DNA of 64,000 nt, taken from NCBI GenBank assembly GCA_920105625.2, contig OV050033.1, forward strand, positions 117,513,700 to 117,577,699. The letters run 5' to 3'. The stretch comes from Clusia tigrina (Eukaryota > Arthropoda > Insecta > Diptera > Clusiidae). The translations under genes were made by a program, and so were the position numbers. Positions 38,201 through 50,904 of the stretch are shown here, one piece after another. The notes under the pieces were generated by a model that saw nothing but the letters and a program-made list of their open reading frames with translations, ran no database searches and was not told where the DNA came from. Position 1 is the first letter of the stretch, and each line of letters opens with the position of its first letter.

Positions 38201-40715
38201 CTCGAGCCTTTTGTCAATTTAAGCTATCGCTCAAAGCTATGCTACCCTTGAATCCCAAATCAAACACTGATAAAACTTCAAATGGCCCTAACTTCTATAT
38301 GGCACGTCCTACACCTATCAAAGTTTGCAACATACAAATGCTTGTAACTTTTTACTGCAGCGTCATAAAACCTTGAAATTTTGTAACAATAAAGTACTCG
38401 AGCCTCTTGTCAATTTAAGCTATCGCTCAAAGCTATGGTACCCTTGAGTCCCATATCAAACACTTATAAAACTTAAAATGGCCCTAACTTCTATACGGCA
38501 CGTCCTACACCTATTAAAGTTTGCAACATACAAATGCTTGTAACTTTTTACTGGAGCGTCATAAAGCCTTGAAATTTTGTAACAATAAAGTACTCGAGAC
38601 CCTTGTCCATTTAAGATACCGCTCAAAGCTGTGCTACCCTTAAGTCCCAAATCAAACACTGATAAAACTTCAAATGGCCCTAACTTCTATATGGCACGTC
38701 CTACACCTATCAGAGTTTGCAACATACAAATGCTTGTAACTTTTTACTGGAGCGTCATAAAGCCTTGAAATTTTGTAACAATAAAGTACTCGAGACTCTT
38801 GTCAATCTAAGCTATCGCTCAAAGCTGTACTACCCTTGAGTCCCAAATCAAACACTGATAAAACTTCAAATGGCCCTAACTTCTATACGGCACGTCCTAC
38901 ACCTATCAAAGTTTGCAACATACAAATGCTTGTAACTTTTTACTGGAGCGTCATAAAACCTTGAAATTTTGTAACAATAAAGTTCTCGAGACTCTTGTCA
39001 ATTTAAGCTATCGCTCAAAGCTGTGCTACCCTTGACTCCCAAATCAAACACTGATAAAACTTCAAATGGCCCTAACTTCTATACGGCACGTCCTACACCT
39101 ATCAAAGTTTGCAACATACAAATGCTTGTAACTTTTTACTGGAGCGTCATAAAACCTTGAAATTTTGTAACAATAAAGTACTCGAGACTCTTGTCAATCT
39201 AAGCTATCGCTCAAAGCTATGGTACCCTTGAGTCCCATATCAAACACTTATAAAACTTAAAATGGCCCTAACTTCTATACGGCACGTCCTACACCTATTA
39301 AAGTTTGCAACATACAAATGCTTGTAACTTTTTACTGGAGCGTCATAAAGCCTTGAAATTTTGTAACAATAAAGTACTCGAGACCCTTGTCCATTTAAGA
39401 TACCGCTCAAAGCTATGCTACCCTTGAGTCCCAAATCAAACACTGATAAAACTTCAAATGGCCCTAAATTCCATATGGCACGTCCTACACCTATCAAAGT
39501 TTGCAACATACAAATGCTTGTAACTTTTTACTGGAGCGTCATAAAACCTTGAAATTTTGTAACAATAAAGTACTCGAGACTCTTGTCAATCTAAGCTATC
39601 GCTCAAAGCTGTGCTACCCTTGAGTCCCAAATCAAACACTGATAAAACTTCAAATGGCCCTAACTTCTATACGGCACGTCCTACACCTATCAAAGTTTGC
39701 AACATACAAATGCTTGTAACTTTTTACTGGAGCGTCATAAAACCTTGAAATTTTGTAACAATAAAGTTCTCGAGACTCTTGTCAATTTAAGCTATCGCTC
39801 AAAGCTGTGCTACCCTTGACTCCCAAATCAAACACTGATAAAACTTCAAATGGCCCTAACTTCTATACGGCACGTCCTACACCTATCAAAGTTTGCAACA
39901 TACAAATGCTTGTAACGTTTTACTGGAGCTTCATAAAACCTTGAAATTTTGTAACAATAAAGTACTCGAGCCTCTTGTCAATTTAAGCTGTCGCTCAAAG
40001 CAATGCTACCCTTGAGTCCCAAATCAAACACTGATAAAACTTCAAATGGCCCAAAATTCCATACGGTACGTCCTACACCTATCAAAGTTTGCAATATACA
40101 AATGCTTGTAACTTTTTACTGGAGCGTCATAAAACCTTGAAATTTTGCAAAAATAAAGTACTCGAGACCCTTGTCCATTTAAGCTATCGCTCAAAGCTGT
40201 GCTACCCTTAAGTCCCAAATCAAACACTGATAAAACTTCAAATGGCCCTAACTTCTATATGGCACGTCCTACACCTATCAGAGTTTGCAACATACAAATG
40301 CTTGTAACTTTTTACTGGAGCGTCATAAAACCTTGAAATTTTGTAACAATAAAGTACTCGAGCCTCTTGTCAATTTAAGCTGTCGCTCAAAGCAATGCTA
40401 CCCTTGAGTCCCAAATCAAACACTGATAAAACTTCAAATGGCCCAAAATTCCATACGGTACGTCCTACACCTATCAAAGTTTGCAATATACAAATGCTTG
40501 TAACTTTTTACTGGAGCGTCATAAAACCTTGAAATTTTGTAAAAATAAAGTACTCGAGACCCTTGTCCATTTAAGCTATCGGTCAAAGCTGTGCTACCCT
40601 TGACTATGAAATCAAACACTGATAAAACTTCAAATGGCCCTAACTTCTATACGGCACGTCCTACACCTATCAAAGTTTGCAACATACAAATGCTTGTAAC
40701 GTTTTACTGGAGCTT
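35228..40715 (+). repeat. Large duplication in domain 5, copy 2 with inserted monomers
   Basis: The offset from copy 1 is 5487 bp for 35228-36991, 6075 bp for 37580-39147 and 6859 bp for 39932-40715. The jumps of 588 and 784 bp are exactly three and four units: 36992-37579 and 39148-39931 are extra. The second insert partly re-duplicates its left neighbours, since 39540 and 39736 match 38756 and 38952. Rare shared marks include taataataaag, ggcgcgtcc, cccatatc, aagataccgc, tgcaaaaataaag and ttgactatgaaatc. Confidence 0.86.
39148..39343 (+). repeat. Hybrid monomer: left of 38756 type, right of 38364 type
   Basis: The left part has gagactc and aatctaagc, as in 38756. The right part has ctatggtacc, cccatatc, cacttataaaac and ctattaaag, as in 38364. 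It opens the four-unit segment that is extra in copy 2 of the large duplication, as expected for the junction of an unequal exchange. Confidence 0.78.
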
Positions 40716-41303
40716 CATAAAACCTTGAAATTTTGTAACAATAAAGTACTCGAGCCTTTTGTCAATTTAAGCTATCGCTCAAAGCTATGCTACCCTTGAA
40801 TCCCAAATCAAACACTGATAAAACTTCAAATGGCCCTAACTTCTATATGGCACGTCCTACACCTATCAAAGTTTGCAACATACAAATGCTTGTAACTTTT
40901 TACTGCAGCGTCATAAAACCTTGAAATTTTGTAACAATAAAGTACTCGAGCCTCTTGTCAATTTAAGCTATCGCTCAAAGCTATGGTACCCTTGAGTCCC
41001 AAATCAAACACTTATAAAACTTAAAATGGCCCTAACTTCTATACGGCACGTCCTACACCTATTAAAGTTTGCAACATACAAAGGCTTGTAACTTTTTACT
41101 GGAGCGTCATAAAGCCTTGAAATTTTGTAACAATAAAGTACTCGAGACCCTTGTCCATTTAAGCTATCGCTCAAAGCTGTGCTACCCTTAAGTCCCAAAT
41201 CAAACACTGATAAAACTTCAAATGGCCCTAACTTCTATATGGCACGTCCTACACCTATCAGAGTTTGCAACATACAAATGCTTGTAACTTTTTACTGGAG
41301 CGT

Positions 41304-41499
41304 CATAAAGCCTTGAAATTTTGTAACAATAAAGTACTCGAGACTCTTGTCAATTTAAGCTATCGCTCAAAGCTATGGTACCCTTGAGTCCCAAATCAAA
41401 CACTTATAAAACTTAAAATGGCCCTAACTTCTATATGGCACGTCCTACACCTATCAGAGTTTGCAACATACAAATGCTTGTAACTTTTTACTGGAGCGT
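41304..41499 (+). repeat. Mosaic monomer with three-part structure
   Basis: The left part is gagactc as in 41500. The middle has ctatggtacc, cacttataaaac and cttaaaatgg as in 40912. The right has tatatgg and cagagtttgc as in 41108. Two switches within one 196-bp unit point to repeated exchange or short-tract gene conversion. Confidence 0.68.
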
Positions 41500-42675
41500 C
41501 ATAAAGCCTTGAAATTTTGTAACAATAAAGTACTCGAGACTCTTGTCAATTTAAGCTATCGCTCAAAGCTGTGCTACCCTTGAGTCCCAAATCAAACACT
41601 GATAAAACTTCAAATGGCCCTAACTTCTATACGGCACGTCCTACACCTGTCAAAGTTTGCAACATAGAAATGCTTGTAACTTTTTACTGGAGCGTCATAA
41701 AACCTTGAAATTTTGTAACAATAAAGTTCTCGAGACTCTTGTCAATTTAAGCTATCGCTCAAAGCTGTGCTACCCTTGACTCCCAAATCAAACACTGATA
41801 AAACTTCAAATGGCCCTAACTTCTATACGGCACGTCCTACACCTATCAAAGTTTGCAACATACAAATGCTTGTAACTTTTTACTGGAGCGTCATAAAGCC
41901 TTGAAATTTTGTAACAATAAAGTACTCGAGACCCTTGTCCATTTAAGCTATCGCTCAAAGCTGTGCTACCCTTAAGTCCCAAATCAAACACTGATAAAAC
42001 TTCAAATGGCCCTAACTTCTATATGGCACGTCCTACACCTATCAAAGTTTGCAACATACAAATGCTTGTAACTTTTTACTGGAGCGTCATAAAACCTTGA
42101 AATTTTGTAACAATAAAGTTCTCGAGACTCTTGTCAATTTAAGCTATCGCTCAAAGCTGTGCTACCCTTGACTCCCAAATCAAACACTGATAAAACTTCA
42201 AATGGCCCTAACTTCTATACGGCACGTCCTACACCTATCAAAGTTTGCAACATACAAATGCTTGTAACTTTTTACTGGAGCGTCATAAAACCTTGAAATT
42301 TTGTAACAATAAAGTACTCGAGCCTCTTGTCAATTTAAGCTGTCGCTCGAAGCAATGCTACCCTTGAGTCCCAAATCAAACACTGATAAAACTTCAAATG
42401 GCCCTAAATTCCATACCGTACGTCCTACACCTATCAAAGTTTGCAATATACAAATGCTTGTAACTTTTTACTGGAGCGTCATAAAACCTTGAAATTTTGT
42501 AACAATAAAGTACTCGAGACCCTTGTCCATTTAAGCTATCGCTCAAAGCTGTGCTACCCTTAAGTCCCAAATCAAACACTGATAAAACTTCAAATGGCCC
42601 TAACTTCTATATGGCACGTCCTACACCTATCAAAGTTTGCAACATACAAATGCTTGTAACTTTTTACTGGAGCGT

Positions 42676-44830
42676 CTTAAAACCTTGAAATTTTGTAACA
42701 ATAAAGTACTCGAGCCTCTTATCAATTTAAGCTATCGCTCAAAGCAATGCTACCCTTATATCCCAAATCAAACACTGATAAAACTTCAAATGGCCCTAAA
42801 TTCCATACGGTACGTCCTACACCTATCAAAGTTTTCAATATACAAATGCTTGTAACTTTTTACTGGAGCGTCATAAAACCTTGAAATTTTTTAACAATAA
42901 AGTACTCGAGCCTCTTGTCAATTTAAACTATCGCTCAAAGCAATGCTACCCTTGAGTCTCAAATCAAACACAGATAAAATTTCCAATGGCCCTAAATTCC
43001 ATACGGTACGTCCTACACCTATCAAAGTTTGCAATATACAAATGCTTGTAACTTTTTACTGGAGCGTCATAAAACCTTGAAATTTTGTAACAATAAAGTA
43101 CTCGAGGCTCCTGTCAATTTAAGCTATCGCTCAAAGCTATGCTACCCTTGAGTCCCAAATCAACCACTGATAAAAATTCAAATGGCCCTAACTTCTATAC
43201 GGTACGTCCTACACCTATCAAAGTTTGCAACATACAAATGCTTGTAACTTTTTACTGGAGCGTCATGAAACCTTGAAATTTTGTAACAATAAATTACTCG
43301 AGCCTCTTGTCAATTTAAGCTATCGCTCAAAGCAATGCTACCCTTGAGTCCCAAATCAAACACTGATAAAATTTCAAATGGCCCTAAATTCCATACGGTA
43401 CGTCCTACACCTATCAAAGTTTGCAATATACAAATGCTTGTAACTTTTTACTGGAGCGTCATAAAACCTTGAAATTTTGTAACAATAAAGTACTCGAGGC
43501 TCTTGTCAATTTAAGCTATCGCTCAAAGCTATGCTACCCTTGAGTCCCAAATCAACCACTGATAAAAATTCAAATGGCCCTAACTTCTTTCGGTACGTCC
43601 TACACCTATCAAAGTTTGCAACATACAAATGCTTGTAACTTTTTACTGGAGCGTCATGAAACCTTGAAATTTTGTAACAATAAAGTACTCGAGCCTCTTG
43701 TCAATTTAAGCTATCGCTCAAAGCTATGGTACCCTTGAGTCCCAAATCAAACACTGATAAAACTTCAAATGGCCCTAACTTCTATATGGCACGTCCTACA
43801 CCTATCAAAGTTTGCTACATACAAATGCTTGTAACTTTTTACTGGAGCGTCATAAATCCTTGAAATTTTGTAACCATAAAGTACTCGAGCCTCTTGTCAA
43901 TTTAAGCTATCGCTCAAAGCAATGCTACCCTTGAGTCCCAAATCAAACACTGATAAAACTTCAAATGGCCCTAAATTCCATACGGTACGTCCTACACCTA
44001 TCAAAGTTTGCAATATACAAATGCTTGTAACTTTTTACTGGAGCGTCATAAAACCTTGAATTTTTGTAACAATAAAATACTCGAGCCTCTTGTAAATTTA
44101 AGCTATCGCTCAAAGCTATGGTACCCTTGAGTCCCAAATCAAACACTGATAAAACTTCAAATGACCCTAACTTCTATACGGCACCTCCTACACCTATCAA
44201 AGTTTGCAACATACAAATGCTTGTAACTTTTTACTGGAGCGTCATAAAACCTTGAAATTTTGTAACAATAGAGTACTCGAGCCTCTTGTCAATTTAAGCT
44301 ATCGCTCAAAGCTATGGTACCCTTGAGTCCCAAATCAAACACTGATAAAACTTCAAATGGCCCTAACTTCTATATGGCACGTCCTACACCTATCAAAGTT
44401 TGCTACATACAAATGCTTGTAACTTTTTACTGGAGCGTCATAAAACCTTGAAATTTTGTAACAATAAAGTACTCGAGCCTCTTGTCAATTTAAGCTATCG
44501 CTCAAAGCTATGGTACCCTTGAGTCCCAAATCAAACACTGATAAAACTTCAAATGGCCCTAACTTCTATATGGCACGTCCTACACCTATCAAAGTTTGCT
44601 ACATACAAATGCTTGTAACTTTTTACTGGAGCGTCATGAAACCTTGAAATTTTGTAACAATAAAGTACTCGAGCCTCTTGTCAATTTAAGCTATCGCTCA
44701 AAGCTATGGTACCCTTGAGTCCCAAATCAAACACTGATAAAACTTCAAATGACCCTAACTTCTATACGGCACCTCCTACACCTATCAAAGTTTGCAACAT
44801 ACAAATGCTTGTAACTTTTTACTGGAGCGT
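42676..44830 (+). repeat. 11-mer tandem duplication, copy 1 (2155 bp)
   Basis: Units start at 42676 (cttaaaacc, cttatatcc), 42872 (ttttttaac, gagtctc), 43068 (gaggctcctg), 43264 (catgaaacc), 43460 (ttctttcgg, 1-bp loss), 43655, 43851 (aaatcc), 44047 (aaaatactc), 44243 (caatagagtac), 44439 and 44635 (aaatgaccc, cacctcc). The copy beginning at 44831 has the same marks in the same order. The few differences I noticed are ataaattactc (here) versus ataaagtactc, tgcttg versus tgattg near 43437/45592, and gaattttt versus gaaatttt near 44058/46213. Confidence 0.93.
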
Positions 44831-46985
44831 CTTAAAACCTTGAAATTTTGTAACAATAAAGTACTCGAGCCTCTTATCAATTTAAGCTATCGCTCAAAGC
44901 AATGCTACCCTTATATCCCAAATCAAACACTGATAAAACTTCAAATGGCCCTAAATTCCATACGGTACGTCCTACACCTATCAAAGTTTTCAATATACAA
45001 ATGCTTGTAACTTTTTACTGGAGCGTCATAAAACCTTGAAATTTTTTAACAATAAAGTACTCGAGCCTCTTGTCAATTTAAACTATCGCTCAAAGCAATG
45101 CTACCCTTGAGTCTCAAATCAAACACAGATAAAATTTCCAATGGCCCTAAATTCCATACGGTACGTCCTACACCTATCAAAGTTTGCAATATACAAATGC
45201 TTGTAACTTTTTACTGGAGCGTCATAAAACCTTGAAATTTTGTAACAATAAAGTACTCGAGGCTCCTGTCAATTTAAGCTATCGCTCAAAGCTATGCTAC
45301 CCTTGAGTCCCAAATCAACCACTGATAAAAATTCAAATGGCCCTAACTTCTATACGGTACGTCCTACACCTATCAAAGTTTGCAACATACAAATGCTTGT
45401 AACTTTTTACTGGAGCGTCATGAAACCTTGAAATTTTGTAACAATAAAGTACTCGAGCCTCTTGTCAATTTAAGCTATCGCTCAAAGCAATGCTACCCTT
45501 GAGTCCCAAATCAAACACTGATAAAATTTCAAATGGCCCTAAATTCCATACGGTACGTCCTACACCTATCAAAGTTTGCAATATACAAATGATTGTAACT
45601 TTTTACTGGAGCGTCATAAAACCTTGAAATTTTGTAACAATAAAGTACTCGAGGCTCTTGTCAATTTAAGCTATCGCTCAAAGCTATGCTACCCTTGAGT
45701 CCCAAATCAACCACTGATAAAAATTCAAATGGCCCTAACTTCTTTCGGTACGTCCTACACCTATCAAAGTTTGCAACATACAAATGCTTGTAACTTTTTA
45801 CTGGAGCGTCATGAAACCTTGAAATTTTGTAACAATAAAGTACTCGAGCCTCTTGTCAATTTAAGCTATCGCTCAAAGCTATGGTACCCTTGAGTCCCAA
45901 ATCAAACACTGATAAAACTTCAAATGGCCCTAACTTCTATATGGCACGTCCTACACCTATCAAAGTTTGCTACATACAAATGCTTGTAACTTTTTACTGG
46001 AGCGTCATAAATCCTTGAAATTTTGTAACCATAAAGTACTCGAGCCTCTTGTCAATTTAAGCTATCGCTCAAAGCAATGCTACCCTTGAGTCCCAAATCA
46101 AACACTGATAAAACTTCAAATGGCCCTAAATTCCATACGGTACGTCCTACACCTATCAAAGTTTGCAATATACAAATGCTTGTAACTTTTTACTGGAGCG
46201 TCATAAAACCTTGAAATTTTGTAACAATAAAATACTCGAGCCTCTTGTAAATTTAAGCTATCGCTCAAAGCTATGGTACCCTTGAGTCCCAAATCAAACA
46301 CTGATAAAACTTCAAATGACCCTAACTTCTATACGGCACCTCCTACACCTATCAAAGTTTGCAACATACAAATGCTTGTAACTTTTTACTGGAGCGTCAT
46401 AAAACCTTGAAATTTTGTAACAATAGAGTACTCGAGCCTCTTGTCAATTTAAGCTATCGCTCAAAGCTATGGTACCCTTGAGTCCCAAATCAAACACTGA
46501 TAAAACTTCAAATGGCCCTAACTTCTATATGGCACGTCCTACACCTATCAAAGTTTGCTACATACAAATGCTTGTAACTTTTTACTGGAGCGTCATAAAA
46601 CCTTGAAATTTTGTAACAATAAAGTACTCGAGCCTCTTGTCAATTTAAGCTATCGCTCAAAGCTATGGTACCCTTGAGTCCCAAATCAAACACTGATAAA
46701 ACTTCAAATGGCCCTAACTTCTATATGGCACGTCCTACACCTATCAAAGTTTGCTACATACAAATGCTTGTAACTTTTTACTGGAGCGTCATGAAACCTT
46801 GAAATTTTGTAACAATAAAGTACTCGAGCCTCTTGTCAATTTAAGCTATCGCTCAAAGCTATGGTACCCTTGAGTCCCAAATCAAACACTGATAAAACTT
46901 CAAATGACCCTAACTTCTATACGGCACCTCCTACACCTATCAAAGTTTGCAACATACAAATGCTTGTAACTTTTTACTGGAGCGT
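44831..46985 (+). repeat. 11-mer tandem duplication, copy 2 (2155 bp)
   Basis: It directly abuts copy 1 and repeats all eleven unit types at an offset of 2155 bp, including the shared 1-bp loss (ttctttcgg, near 45742). The junction lies between the cacctcc word at about 44773 and the cttaaaacc start at 44831. Unit 44635 ends like 46790 up to there, while cttaaaacc matches 42676. So few differences over 2 kb make it the freshest-looking long duplication in the window. Confidence 0.93.
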
Positions 46986-47573
46986 CATAAAACCTTGAAA
47001 TTTTGTAACAATAAAGTACTCGAGCCTCTTGTCAATTTAAGCTATCGCTCAAAGCTATGGTACCCTTGAGTCCCAAATCAAACACTGATAAAATTTCAAA
47101 TGGCCCTAACTTCTATATGGCACGTCCTACACCTATCAAAGTTTGCTACATACAAATGCTTGTAACTTTTTACTGGAGCGTCATAAAACCTTGAAATTTT
47201 GTAACAATAAAGTACTCGAGCCTCTTGTCAATTTAAGCTATCGCTCAAAGCTATGGTACCCTTGAGTCCCAAATCAAACACTGATAAAACTTCAAATGGC
47301 CCTAACTTCTATATGGCACGTCCTACACCTATCAAAGTTTGCTACATACAAATGCTTGTAACTTTTTACTGGAGCGTCATGAAACCTTGAAATTTTGTAA
47401 CAATAAAGTACTCGAGCCTCTTGTCAATTTAAGCTATCGCTCAAAGCTATGGTACCCTTGAGTCCCAAATCAAACACTGATAAAACTTCAAATGGCCCTA
47501 ACTTCTATATGGCACGTCCTACACCTATCAAAGTTTGCTACATACAAATGCTTGTAACTTTTTACTGGAGCGT

Positions 47574-48161
47574 CATAAAACCTTGAAATTTTGTAACAAT
47601 AAAGTACTCGAGACTCTTGTCAATTTAAGCTATCGCTCAAAGCTGTGCTACCCTTCAGTCTCAAATCAAACACTGATAAAACTTCAAATGGCCCTAACTT
47701 CTATACAGCACGTCCTACACCTATCAAAGTTTGCAACATACAAATGCTTGTAACTTTTTACTGGAGCGTCATAAAACCTTGAAATTTTGTAACAATAAAG
47801 TACTCGAGCCTCTTATCAATTTAAGCTATCGCTCAAAGCAATGCTACCCTTGTATCCCAAATCAAACACTGATAAAACTTCAAATGGCTCTAAATTCCAT
47901 ACGGTACGTCCTACACCTATCAAAGTTTGCAATATACAAATGCTTGTAACTTTTTACTGGAGCGTTATAAAACCTTGAAATTTTGTAACAATAAAGTACT
48001 CGAGACTCTTGTCAATTTAAGCTATCGCTCAAAGCTGTGCTACCCTTGAGTCCCAAATCAAACACTGATAAAACTTCAAATGGCCCTAACTTCTATACAG
48101 CACGTCCTACACCTATCAAAGTTTGCAACATACAAATGCTTGTAACTTTTTACTGGAGCGT
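47574..48161 (+). repeat. 3-mer block, copy 1
   Basis: Three units (47574 with cttcagtctc; 47770 with ttgtatcc and ggctctaaattcc; 47966 with cagcac) recur at 48750-49337, an offset of 1176 bp or exactly six units. The third unit begins with gttataaaacc here but gtcataaaacc in the other copy. The three units between the copies are of other types. Confidence 0.82.
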
Positions 48162-48749
48162 CATGAAACCTTGAAATTTTGTAACAATAAAGTACTCGAG
48201 CCTCTTGTCAATTTAAGCTATCGCTCAAAGCTATGGTACCCTTGAGTCCCAAATCAAACACTGATAAAACTTCAAATGGCCCTAACTTCTATATGGCACG
48301 TCCTACACCTATCAAAGTTTGCTACATACAAATGCTTGTAACTTTTTACTGGAGCGTCATAAATCCTTGAAATTTTGTAACAATAAAGTACTCGAGCCTC
48401 TTGTCAATTTAAGCTATCGCTCAAAGCAATGCTACTCTTGAGTCCCAAATCAAACACTGATAAAACTTCAAATGGCCCTAAATTGCATACGGTACGTCCT
48501 ACACCTATCAAAGTTTGCAATATACAAATGCTTGTAACTTTTTACTGGAGCGTCATAAAACCTTGAAATTTTGTAACAATAAAATACTCGAGCCTCTTGT
48601 AAATTTAATCTATCGCTCAAAGCTATGGTAACCTTGAGTCCCAAATCAAACACTGATAAAACTTCAAATGACCCTAACTTCTATACGGCACCTCCTACAC
48701 CTATCAAAGTTTGCAACATACAAATGCTTGTAACTTTTTACTGGAGCGT

Positions 48750-49337
48750 CATAAAACCTTGAAATTTTGTAACAATAAAGTACTCGAGACTCTTGTCAAT
48801 TTAAGCTATCGCTCAAAGCTGTGCTACCCTTCAGTCTCAAATCAAACACTGATAAAACTTCAAATGGCCCTAACTTCTATACAGCACGTCCTACACCTAT
48901 CAAAGTTTGCAACATACAAATGCTTGTAACTTTTTACTGGAGCGTCATAAAACCTTGAAATTTTGTAACAATAAAGTACTCGAGCCTCTTATCAATTTAA
49001 GCTATCGCTCAAAGCAATGCTACCCTTGTATCCCAAATCAAACACTGATAAAACTTCAAATGGCTCTAAATTCCATACGGTACGTCCTACACCTATCAAA
49101 GTTTGCAATATACAAATGCTTGTAACTTTTTACTGGAGCGTCATAAAACCTTGAAATTTTGTAACAATAAAGTACTCGAGACTCTTGTCAATTTAAGCTA
49201 TCGCTCAAAGCTGTGCTACCCTTGAGTCCCAAATCAAACACTGATAAAACTTCAAATGGCCCTAACTTCTATACAGCACGTCCTACACCTATCAAAGTTT
49301 GCAACATACAAATGCTTGTAACTTTTTACTGGAGCGT
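48750..49337 (+). repeat. 3-mer block, copy 2
   Basis: It repeats 47574-48161 with the same rare words cttcagtctc and ggctctaaattcc. It is followed by another cctcttatc/ttgtatcc unit (49338) that carries catatggtacg instead of catacggtacg, so the alternation of the two unit types continues. Confidence 0.82.
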
Positions 49338-49729
49338 CATAAAACCTTGAAATTTTGTAACAATAAAGTACTCGAGCCTCTTATCAATTTAAGCTATCGC
49401 TCAAAGCAATGCTACCCTTGTATCCCAAATCAAACACTGATAAAACTTCAAATGGCCCTAAATTCCATATGGTACGTCCTACACCTATCAAAGTTTGCAA
49501 TATACAAATGCTTGTAACTTTTTACTGGAGCGTCATAAAACCTTGAAATTTTGTAACAATAAATTACTCGAGACACTTGTCAATTCAAGCTATCGCTCAA
49601 AGCTGTGCTACCCTTGAGTCCCAAATCAAACACTGATAAAACTTCAAATGGCCCTAACTTCTATACAGCACGTCCTACACCTATCAAAGTTTGCAACATA
49701 CAAATGCTTGTAACTTTTTACTGGAGCGT

Positions 49730-49925
49730 CATAAAACCTTGAAATTTTGTAACAATAAAGTACTCGAGCCTCTTGTCAATTTAAGCTATCGCTCAAAGCT
49801 CTGGTACCCTTGAGTCCCAAATCAAACACTGATTAAACTTCAAATGGCCCTAACTTCTATACGGCGCGTCCTACACCTATCAAAGTTTGCTACATACAAA
49901 TGCTTGTAACTTTTTATTGGAGCGT
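49730..49925 (+). repeat. Domain-5-type monomer embedded in domain 7
   Basis: It combines gctctggtacc, ggcgcgtcc, gctacat and tttattgg, a set otherwise seen in units 30917, 31897 (ctgggacc variant), 36404 and 37972. Its neighbours are of other types. Its one private change is gattaaac. It is a single-unit relic of sequence shared with a domain 12-19 kb to the left. Confidence 0.82.
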
Positions 49926-50904
49926 CATAAATCCTTGAAATTTTGTAACAATAAAGTACTCGAGCCTCTTGTCAATTTAAGCTATCGCTCAAAGCAATGC
50001 TACCCTTGAGTCCCAAATCAAACACTGATAAAACTTCAAATGGCCCCAAATTCCATACGGTACGTCCTACACCTATCAAAGTTTGCAATATACAAATGCT
50101 TGTAACTTTTTACTGGAGCGTCATAAAACCTTGAAATTTTGTAACAATAAAGTACTCGAGCCTCTTGTCAATTTAAGCTATCGCTCAAAGCTATGGTACC
50201 CTTGAGTCCCAAATCAAACACTGATAAAAATGCAAATGGCCCTAACTTCTATACGGCACGTCCTACACCTATCAAAGTTTGCAACATACAAATGCTTGGA
50301 ACTTTTTACTGGAGCTTCATAAAACCTTGAAATTTTGTAACAATAAAGTACTCGAGCCTTTTGTCAATTTAAGCTATCGCTCAAAGCTATGCTACCCTTG
50401 AGTTCCAAATCAAACACTGATAAACTTCAAATGGCCCTAACTTCTTTATGGCACGTCCTACACCTATCAAAGTTTGCAACATACAAATGCTTGTAACTTT
50501 TTACTGGAGCGTCATAAAACCTTGAAATTTTGTAACAAGAAAGTACTCGAGCCTCTTATCAATTTAAGCTATCGCTCAAAGCAATGCTACCCTTGTATCC
50601 CAAATCAAACACTGATAAAACTTCAAATGGCCCTAAATTCCATACGGTACGTCCTACACCTATCAAAGTTTGCAATATACAAATGCTTGTAACTTTTTAA
50701 TGGAGCGTCATAAAACCTTGAAATTTTGTAACAATAAAGTACTCGAGACTCTTGTCAATTTAAGCTATCGCTCAAAGCTGTGCTACCCTTGAGTCCCAAA
50801 TCAAACACTGATAAAACTTCAAATGGCCCTAACTTCTATATGGCACGTCCTACACCTATCAAAGTTTGCAACATACAAATGCTTGTAACTTTTTACTGGA
50901 GCGT

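Larger units (their letters stand above)
25628..42675 (+). repeat. Satellite domain 5: HOR domain with large nested duplications
   Basis: The types here differ from domains 1-3. They include units starting cataaagcc; gttctcgag with ttgactcc; aagctgtcgc with caatgct and ataccgtacg; gtccattt with cttaagtcc and tatatgg; aaggtatggtacc with gataaaaatt; ctatggtacc with cacttataaaac and ctattaaag; gctctgg with ggcgcgtcc, gctacat and tttattgg; and gcctttt with ttgaatcc and ctgcagcg. Many units contain KpnI (GGTACC), and a few PstI (CTGCAG) sites, which distinguishes the domain from the left of the window. All of it is satellite; no gene is seen. Confidence 0.85.
46986..50904 (+). repeat. Satellite domain 7: mixed monomers
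   Basis: Units 46986-47573 continue the KpnI-containing types (ctatggtacc, tatatgg, gctacat) seen at the end of the 11-mer. From 47574 they alternate with two types that characterise the rest of the window: gagactc with gtgct and cagcac, and cctcttatc with caatgct and ttgtatcc. A three-unit block is repeated (47574 and 48750). The unit at 49730 is of a domain-5 type. Private changes include aattcaagc (49534), aacaagaaag (50513) and ctttatgg (50318). All of it is satellite. Confidence 0.78.

Noticed and set aside
47535..47753. Recurring 72-codon plus-strand frame in many units (also 42637, 44792, 48711, 54392, 62037).
   Set aside because: It starts within the caaatgcttg word of one unit and stops in the next because of the satellite phase. 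Its variation follows the satellite subtypes, not codon positions.
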